From assembly GCA_017446455.1 (NCBI GenBank), contig JAFSQV010000009.1, positions 1 to 42,235 on the forward strand: 42,235 nucleotides of DNA, in the 5' to 3' direction. The stretch comes from Paludibacteraceae bacterium (GTDB taxonomy: Bacteria > Bacteroidota > Bacteroidia > Bacteroidales > Paludibacteraceae). Of the stretch, positions 34,616 to 39,800 are shown one piece after another. Both the position numbers and the translations under genes were made by a program. Under the pieces are notes generated by a model. The model did not search any database and was not told where the DNA came from. It worked only from the letters and a program-made list of their open reading frames with translations. Position 1 is the stretch's first letter. Every line of letters begins with the position of its first letter.

Positions 34616-34927
34616 TTATGCCTTATAATGGTTAGTAATGTCCTCTAATTTGCAAATAGTTAGAATAGTCTCTCCGGGTCTCGCTTCCATCTGGAATACC
34701 AAGCGGTAATGATAATCGATCCGTACGGAATACTCATCATTCCCAATTGCTTCAAAATTTAACGAATTGAAGCGGAATAGATCTTCCATTCGACTTACTG
34801 CATTCAAGATTTCCACAACTCGTACATATTTGCGTATTACTTCCGGTTGAAAGCGATGTTGTTTATCGCTTGTTTTGCCAGTATAATACAGGTCGCTGAG
34901 GTAATCTTTTAGGAACTCTACTTCCAT
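34616..34927 (-). CDS. higB: HigB-family RelE-like toxin
   Basis: This 103-residue toxin is of the RelE/ParE fold, predicted to be a ribosome-dependent mRNA interferase. The fold shows in the late strand pairs with Phe-Asn-Ser-Leu-Asn-Phe-Glu, Tyr-Ser-Val-Arg-Ile-Asp-Tyr-His-Tyr-Arg-Leu-Val-Phe and Ile-Cys-Lys-Leu-Glu-Asp-Ile. The toxin-first order is typical of higBA. It has its own promoter directly upstream. Confidence 0.87.
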   Translation of the reverse strand: MEVEFLKDYLSDLYYTGKTSDKQHRFQPEVIRKYVRVVEILNAVSRMEDLFRFNSLNFEAIGNDEYSVRIDYHYRLVFQMEARPGETILTICKLEDITNHYKA

Positions 34928-34946
34928 ACTATCTGCAATTTTTGTG

Positions 34947-34978
34947 CAAAGGTACTACATTTTTTTTATATTCGCAAA
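34947..34978 (-). promoter_or_regulatory. Promoter of higBA
   Basis: On the minus strand, TTTG (34978-34975) and TACCTTTG (34954-34947) have a 20-bp spacer. The spacer contains the same 20-base word (34953-34972) as the promoter at 14335-14366. The -7 box is about 20 bp from the higB ATG. Confidence 0.83.
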
Positions 34979-35028
34979 TTTTGCGAACATTATTTTGCGA
35001 TTTTCTTCATTTTTTCCATCTTTGCCCC

Positions 35029-35093
35029 CCTCTATAACCCAACAACCCTGCCGGATGGCAGGGCTGTCGAGTATGTTCGCCTCAAGGGCGAGA
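35029..35093. repeat. Cassette repeat R, copy 2
   Basis: This 65-bp copy has a first-hairpin loop of GGAT instead of GAAAA while the 7-bp CCCTGCC/GGCAGGG stem is unchanged, which suggests that the stem, not the loop, is conserved. It starts 7 nt from the vapD stop (minus orientation). Confidence 0.92.
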
Positions 35094-35100
35094 GGTTAAG

Positions 35101-35379
35101 TTATTCTTTCATAATAGGAGTAAAGTCTGACCAGTTTTCAACACGATAACCTCGAATATCGCGTACTGATTTTCTGAACCACTCAATTTTCTTAAGAGCC
35201 TCAATAGCTTTAAAGAGTGATGTCATGTCCTGGTTATTGGTCATATAGGTGCTACCCTGAATCCAGTAGAAGCCGCACTTTTCTAATACGCGCTTAATTT
35301 CGTAGTAAGCCCCATTGTAAGGTTCACCATAATATTGCTGAAGATCAGCGATCCCCATATCAAAACTTAGTGCGTACAT
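35101..35379 (-). CDS. vapD: VapD endoribonuclease
   Basis: This 92-residue small RNase has a ferredoxin-like fold related to Cas2. The family pattern is clear: Met-Tyr-Ala-Leu-Ser-Phe-Asp, Tyr-Gly-Glu-Pro-Tyr-Asn-Gly-Ala-Tyr, Gly-Phe-Tyr-Trp-Ile-Gln-Gly-Ser, Phe-Lys-Ala-Ile-Glu-Ala-Leu and Trp-Phe-Arg-Lys-Ser-Val-Arg-Asp-Ile-Arg. It is a known toxin in some bacteria. Its ATG overlaps the stop of a 58-aa gene by one base (TAATG). Confidence 0.93.
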   Translation of the reverse strand: MYALSFDMGIADLQQYYGEPYNGAYYEIKRVLEKCGFYWIQGSTYMTNNQDMTSLFKAIEALKKIEWFRKSVRDIRGYRVENWSDFTPIMKE

Positions 35380-35555
35380 TAGACGGCTTCTTTAAAAAGA
35401 GATTCTTTGTTAAAATAGATATCCCCATTAGGCGTCTGGGCTGAAATAACTGTACCCACAAACGGATTAGCCTCCACCTCAATTACCTTACCACGCACCC
35501 ACTCCTTAAGCATGGTGACTTCCGGTGAAATCAAAACAACATCTCCTGGTTTCAT
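35379..35555 (-). CDS. Small partner gene of VapD (58 aa), putative antitoxin
   Basis: A short ORF read directly from the minus strand: ATG at 35555-35553, TAA at 35381-35379. It begins Met-Lys-Pro-Gly-Asp-Val-Val-Leu-Ile and contains Trp-Val-Arg-Gly-Lys-Val-Ile-Glu-Val and Gly-Asp-Ile-Tyr-Phe-Asn-Lys-Glu, a pattern like small SH3/KOW-type beta-barrels. The one-base overlap with vapD and the promoter 26 bp upstream make it the first gene of the unit. The position matches the VapX antitoxin of VapXD, but I see no clear sequence match to VapX. The antitoxin role is inferred from position. Confidence 0.72.
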   Translation of the reverse strand: MKPGDVVLISPEVTMLKEWVRGKVIEVEANPFVGTVISAQTPNGDIYFNKESLFKEAV

Positions 35556-35580
35556 AATACCATGAATTTAAATTTCGCTG

Positions 35581-35612
35581 CAAAGGTACAAATAATTTCT
35601 GATATATGCAAA
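35581..35612 (-). promoter_or_regulatory. Promoter of the VapD unit
   Basis: On the minus strand, TTTG (35612-35609) and TACCTTTG (35588-35581) have a 20-bp spacer, with the extension GCATATATC after the -33 box. Confidence 0.83.
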
Positions 35613-35707
35613 TTTTTGGACAAAAAAGTATGTAATGTGATGTTTAGAACAGGATCATCACGGGACCATGTTCCGAGAACCTTACTTTCAGAACAAAAGA
35701 GAGCCTC

Positions 35708-35773
35708 CCTCTATAACCCAACAACCCTGCCGAAAAGGCAGGGCTGTCGAGTATGTTCGCCTCAAGGGCGAGA
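35708..35773. repeat. Cassette repeat R, copy 3
   Basis: A 66-bp copy nearly identical to copy 4, with loop GAAAA. On the minus strand it begins 8 nt after the stop of the DUF6169-like gene. Confidence 0.92.
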
Positions 35774-35781
35774 GGATGGGG

Positions 35782-36273
35782 TTATCTTTGACTATGCTCA
35801 ACGATGAAATCATGGAAGGTACTTAGCACTTTATTGTGCATAGGATGGTCTTTGCGCAAGATAATGCTAGAAAAGTAACGCACATTATCTATTGTCATCT
35901 GCTCGCTGTACATCGAATAAGCATCATTCATGATATACGTATGAAACCATATACGGAATAATCTGTCACGCGATGCCTGACGTTTATCCGTGGTATCGCA
36001 GATATATAGCATAACCGGCTCTCTTTGCGCGAAAAACTCCTCAATAATCACACGCACTGTCTCAAACACTTCTTTATCCGCGCGCGATGTATGACCGGAC
36101 TCATTAATAATGAAGAACTGATATACACCCTCATCAAAAAACGAAACATCTGCTACAAAGCCGACCGTATACACGATTCCATGCTTTGTTTTAAACGAGA
36201 AAACATTATCGCTCTCTTGTTTGACTTTATAGGTAGAACGCAGATTAACTGCATCAACTGAAATATGGACCAT
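35782..36273 (-). CDS. DUF6169-like protein
   Basis: This 163-residue cytoplasmic protein has no signal peptide. It contains Val-Phe-Ser-Phe-Lys-Thr near the start, then Tyr-Thr-Val-Gly-Phe-Val, Leu-Tyr-Ile-Cys-Asp-Thr-Thr-Asp-Lys-Arg-Gln, Arg-Asp-Arg-Leu-Phe-Arg-Ile-Trp-Phe and a late Ser-Ser-Ile-Ile-Leu-Arg segment, a pattern I recall from DUF6169 of Bacteroidota (function unknown). It begins 8 nt after the stop of a 40-aa gene. Its size, its pairing, its promoter and its place among three recognisable toxin-antitoxin units suggest that it is a toxin or antitoxin. The family name is from memory. Confidence 0.7.
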   Translation of the reverse strand: MVHISVDAVNLRSTYKVKQESDNVFSFKTKHGIVYTVGFVADVSFFDEGVYQFFIINESGHTSRADKEVFETVRVIIEEFFAQREPVMLYICDTTDKRQASRDRLFRIWFHTYIMNDAYSMYSEQMTIDNVRYFSSIILRKDHPMHNKVLSTFHDFIVEHSQR

Positions 36274-36281
36274 GGTGCAAA

Positions 36282-36404
36282 TTATAAATCGGTACGCTTA
36301 GCCATAATCTCACGGACACGCGCCTCGAAGACCTTTCTTAGGCCGACCATACGACGCAACGCCTCCATACGTTCTTCTTCGGTTTTGTAAGTAACTGCTT
36401 CCAT
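36282..36404 (-). CDS. Small helical protein (40 aa) upstream of the DUF6169-like gene
   Basis: A short ORF read directly from the minus strand: ATG at 36404-36402, TAA at 36284-36282. It is a single strongly charged helix: Thr-Glu-Glu-Glu-Arg-Met-Glu-Ala-Leu-Arg-Arg, then Arg-Lys-Val-Phe-Glu-Ala-Arg-Val-Arg-Glu-Ile, ending Lys-Arg-Thr-Asp-Leu. A promoter (36436-36467) lies 31 bp upstream and the next gene 8 bp downstream. It may be the antitoxin of the pair, but no family was recognised. Confidence 0.65.
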   Translation of the reverse strand: MEAVTYKTEEERMEALRRMVGLRKVFEARVREIMAKRTDL

Positions 36405-36435
36405 AGTTGTTTTCCTTTCTTTCAATTTTGCGCCG

Positions 36436-36467
36436 CAAAATTACTGCTTTTTTTTGACATATGCAAA
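36436..36467 (-). promoter_or_regulatory. Promoter of the 40-aa/DUF6169 unit
   Basis: On the minus strand, TTTG (36467-36464) and TAATTTTG (36443-36436) have a 20-bp spacer. The spacer differs from those of tyrS and secG by only one base. Confidence 0.83.
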
Positions 36468-36517
36468 TTTTTAGATCATTTTTCTTCAGTTGTCCTCAAA
36501 TATGGGACAACTCGCCC

Positions 36518-36583
36518 CCTATATAACCCAACAACCCTGCCGAAAAGGCAGGGCTGTCGAGTATGTTCGCCTCAAGGGCGAGA
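36518..36583. repeat. Cassette repeat R, copy 4
   Basis: A 66-bp copy with CTATATAAC instead of CTCTATAAC at the left end. It lies between the 49-aa peptide gene and the DUF6169 unit. Confidence 0.92.
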
Positions 36584-36593
36584 GAGTTGCGGA

Positions 36594-36743
36594 TTAATCG
36601 CCTCCACCGCCTTCTGGGATGGGGTCGGGTGTGCCACCGCCACCACCACTGATGGAAAGACCTGTTGGACTAGTGCATAATGCCTGACCACTTACGATAA
36701 GCTCCGTAGCTTCTACAATCGGTTGATTATAATTCTTTTTCAT
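36594..36743 (-). CDS. Short glycine-rich peptide, copy 2 (49 aa)
   Basis: A short ORF read directly from the minus strand: ATG 36743-36741, TAA 36596-36594. The N-terminus Met-Lys-Lys-Asn-Tyr-Asn-Gln-Pro-Ile-Val-Glu-Ala-Thr-Glu-Leu matches copy 1. The C-terminal half has one Cys (C23), a run of five Gly, Pro-Asp-Pro-Ile-Pro-Glu and a Gly4-Asp end. AGGAAA lies 6 nt before the ATG. It follows giant protein 2 after the same 109-bp spacer. The function is unknown. Confidence 0.75.
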   Translation of the reverse strand: MKKNYNQPIVEATELIVSGQALCTSPTGLSISGGGGGTPDPIPEGGGGD

Positions 36744-36852
36744 AACAACTTTCCTTTCGTTAATTAGAATTTGTGTTCTGCGGATTAGCAGGCAGGTTTC
36801 CCGAACCTGCTAATCCACTGATTTCACTCTTTCAATTTTCACTTTTCACCCT
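36744..36852 (-). repeat. Duplicated 109-bp spacer with hairpin, copy 2
   Basis: It differs from 29251-29359 by one base and carries the same GGATTAGCAGG/CCTGCTAATCC hairpin. It separates giant gene 2 from the 49-aa peptide gene. Confidence 0.88.
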
Positions 36853-39800
36853 TCATTTTACAAGGCGTCCGGTAGCGTCATAAACCTTCTCGCCACGGAG
36901 GATGTACAGATTACCGTTGATGAGCACCTTTGTACTTTGTACATTGTCACCTTGTACATCTTCGATGCCTTGAGCCTGATCTTTCTGCATCGGCATCGAA
37001 CGTACTTTATGTGCCGGAACATTTGACGGTTTGCCACCGGTGATGTTGTCCAAAATCACATAAGCACGGTTTGCGTCGAGGTGGTTGTTCGTTCCTATCG
37101 GACGAAGTGCATTACTCTTCAGCATATACGTTGCACCAGCTTCTGCCAATGCGGTTGCGTCCATGTAACTCAACGTACCATAGAGGCCATTGTTATCACC
37201 TGCTGGTGCATCACCACCTTCCACAACTGCTTCGAGTTTCTCTGCCGTTGCATAGATGATATACGGCTTACCAGCCTCAAACGGAGCGTCTTCTTGGATG
37301 AGATATGCCATGTCTGCATCTTTTCCTGCGAACGACCACAACGTACCACCCTTGATAGCTGTCATTGCCTTCGGCCAGCAAACGGTGTAGTAGTTACAAG
37401 CGGTCAGACCCGTACGAATGTCCGTGTAAGCCGGAGTCGGAGGAGTCGTTTGCGGAACGTAGAGTTTGATAGCGGCCATACCACTTCCGCCTGCTGAAGC
37501 ATAGCAAGAGAAGAGCGTAGAACCAGTATTGAACTGCATTACGTGGCGGTTGCTACTTCCTTCTGCTGAAGCGGATGCAACAGTCATAGTCCATTTAGCA
37601 TTTACATCAACCTCATCTTGCGTCTTCAAGTAGTTGCTTCCGCTCGCAGCTGCATAGAGGTACTTGCCATTCGAAGTACGGAGAGCGTATGTACCATCGC
37701 CTTGCGCAACCAAAGTAAATGCCATTGTATTTTCACCCGGAGTAAGAACGCCCTCGCCATCTACACTTGCAGCTACAGCTGCGCGGTTATTGTTCTTCTG
37801 TTCACCCATTGCGTAAACATCATCGCTCTTAACACCGGTAATGAGCACTTGCATACCATCAGCGATTTCTGTTGCAGGAACCCACTTAGAAGTTGTGCTA
37901 ACCGGAGTTTCAGGAGTAACCACTTCATTAACTGTAATTGAGATATTTACAACCTTCGACTCAGCATTACCTGCGTCATCACTGATGGTCAGCGTAGCGG
38001 CATAAGAAGCGGCAGCGTCGGTGTTTGCAAGAATAGAGATAGTAATGTCACCGCTTTCTGTCAAAGCATCAGTAGAAATACTAAATGCCTCAGGATTCGT
38101 ACCACCCAGTGTTGCGGTTACAGATGCAACGTTGGTAAGCGTTACGGTAACTGTCTCAGCAGCAGGTACTGACTCGCCAACTTCAACCGAAGCGAAATTA
38201 ACATTCAGTGTGCTTACATAAATCTTCGGATCTGCGGAAGCAACCTCAAGACCGGTAATAGTCTTATTTGCAGTCTCCTCTCCGAAGTGAGCAGTTACGG
38301 TAACTTCTGTTTGATTCTCAACAAGCGGATCATAAGTCCAAGTCAGACCCGGATCATTGGTAACATCAACCGATGTTTGCGGAGTGCCACCTAATGTATA
38401 GGTTGCCATTACCGTCAAACCGGTCATATCAAGAGACTGACCTGCCTTATAAGACTTGTTCGTCAAATCACCAGAGATAGCAATGCTTTGGAGTTCAGGA
38501 AGGACACCACCTACTTGGTTTACACCGAAGAGCAAGAAACGCTTACCTGCGGTAGCAGAAATGGTCAGTTCAATAGCATCTGTATTGCCACTCAGACTAA
38601 GTGCATAATATGCATCGGTCTGCGGAGTCGAGCCTTCTGCCAATGTGAACGGCGAGTTGCTTGCAAAACCAGAGTTTCTATTAAGGGTAATAGAAGCAGG
38701 AGTAACGGTTACACCCGCAGGAGCCGTAATACTCAACGTTACATCTTCACTGTTCCAACCATAAGCATGGAGATGCAGTTCGGTTGCTTGAGCAGGAATG
38801 TTAAGAGTTGCCGAACCTGCAGTACCACTGGAACCGGCCTTGAGAGCAGCATATTCAGTCTCCTCGCCATAGAATTTAACCTTAGAACCAGTTATATCAT
38901 CCAAGTTGCTAGTCCAAGTAGTAGCCCAAGGAGAAAGCGGAGCTGCGCCTGCAACGGTAAGACCATTGACTACGAAAGCAGCACTGGTAAATCCGGCAGC
39001 TGTAGCGGTTACAGAAACGGAGGTTGTTCCCTCGGTGAGAGGATCCGGATCAAATGCCCATACAATATCTTCGGTAATCGGAGCAGTCGAAGCATCAGAA
39101 TAGTGACCTGTAACGCTCAGACCAGTAGGATCAAAGTGTTGACCATCAGTGTATTCCAATACCGATGCGGTTCCACCAACAGAAATGCTCTCCAGAACAA
39201 GACCACCTACTTGGTTTACACCGAAGAGTACGAAACGCTTGCCACTGGTTGCGGAAATAGTCAGGTCAATTGGCTCTGAATTACCACTGAGACTAACTGC
39301 GTAATAAGCATCAAATTGCGGAGTAGAACCATCTTCCAATGTGAACGGCGAGTTGTTGCTAATGCCAGAATTCTGATTGATGCCGATTGCTGCCGAAGGA
39401 GTAACCGTCACACCAGTAGGAGCAGAAACTGTCAATTCAACTGTCTCGTTATACCAACTATATGCATGGAAGTGGAGTGCGGTTGCTCCGGCTGGAACAT
39501 TAATAACCACAGCACCTGCTGTACCACTTGTACCAGCTTTGAGAGCAGCATATTCTGTCTCTTCACCATAGAATTTAACCTTAGCCTCAGAAGCACTTGT
39601 GCCACCTTCAACGCTCAACTCAATGTTGCTTGTGTAAACAGTAGCCCACGGTGAGAGCGGAGCAACAGTAACTGTGCACTCTGCATAGATAGAAGCGTCC
39701 TCGTCAGAAGCAGCGCGAATAACGGCAGTACCTTCTGCAATACCGGTAACAACACCGTCAGCAACAGAAGCATAAGCGTTTCCAGACTGTACACTCCAAT

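Noticed and set aside
34236..36583. CRISPR array
   Set aside because: The repeats are 66 bp, about 700 bp apart, and the sequences between them are genes with promoters. VapD resembles Cas2 but no Cas genes are present.
34080..36600. Integron attC sites in the strict sense
   Set aside because: Only one side (GTTGGGT on the minus strand) fits the consensus; the opposite RYYYAAC box is missing and no integron integrase is in the window. Kept as a cassette-like repeat only.
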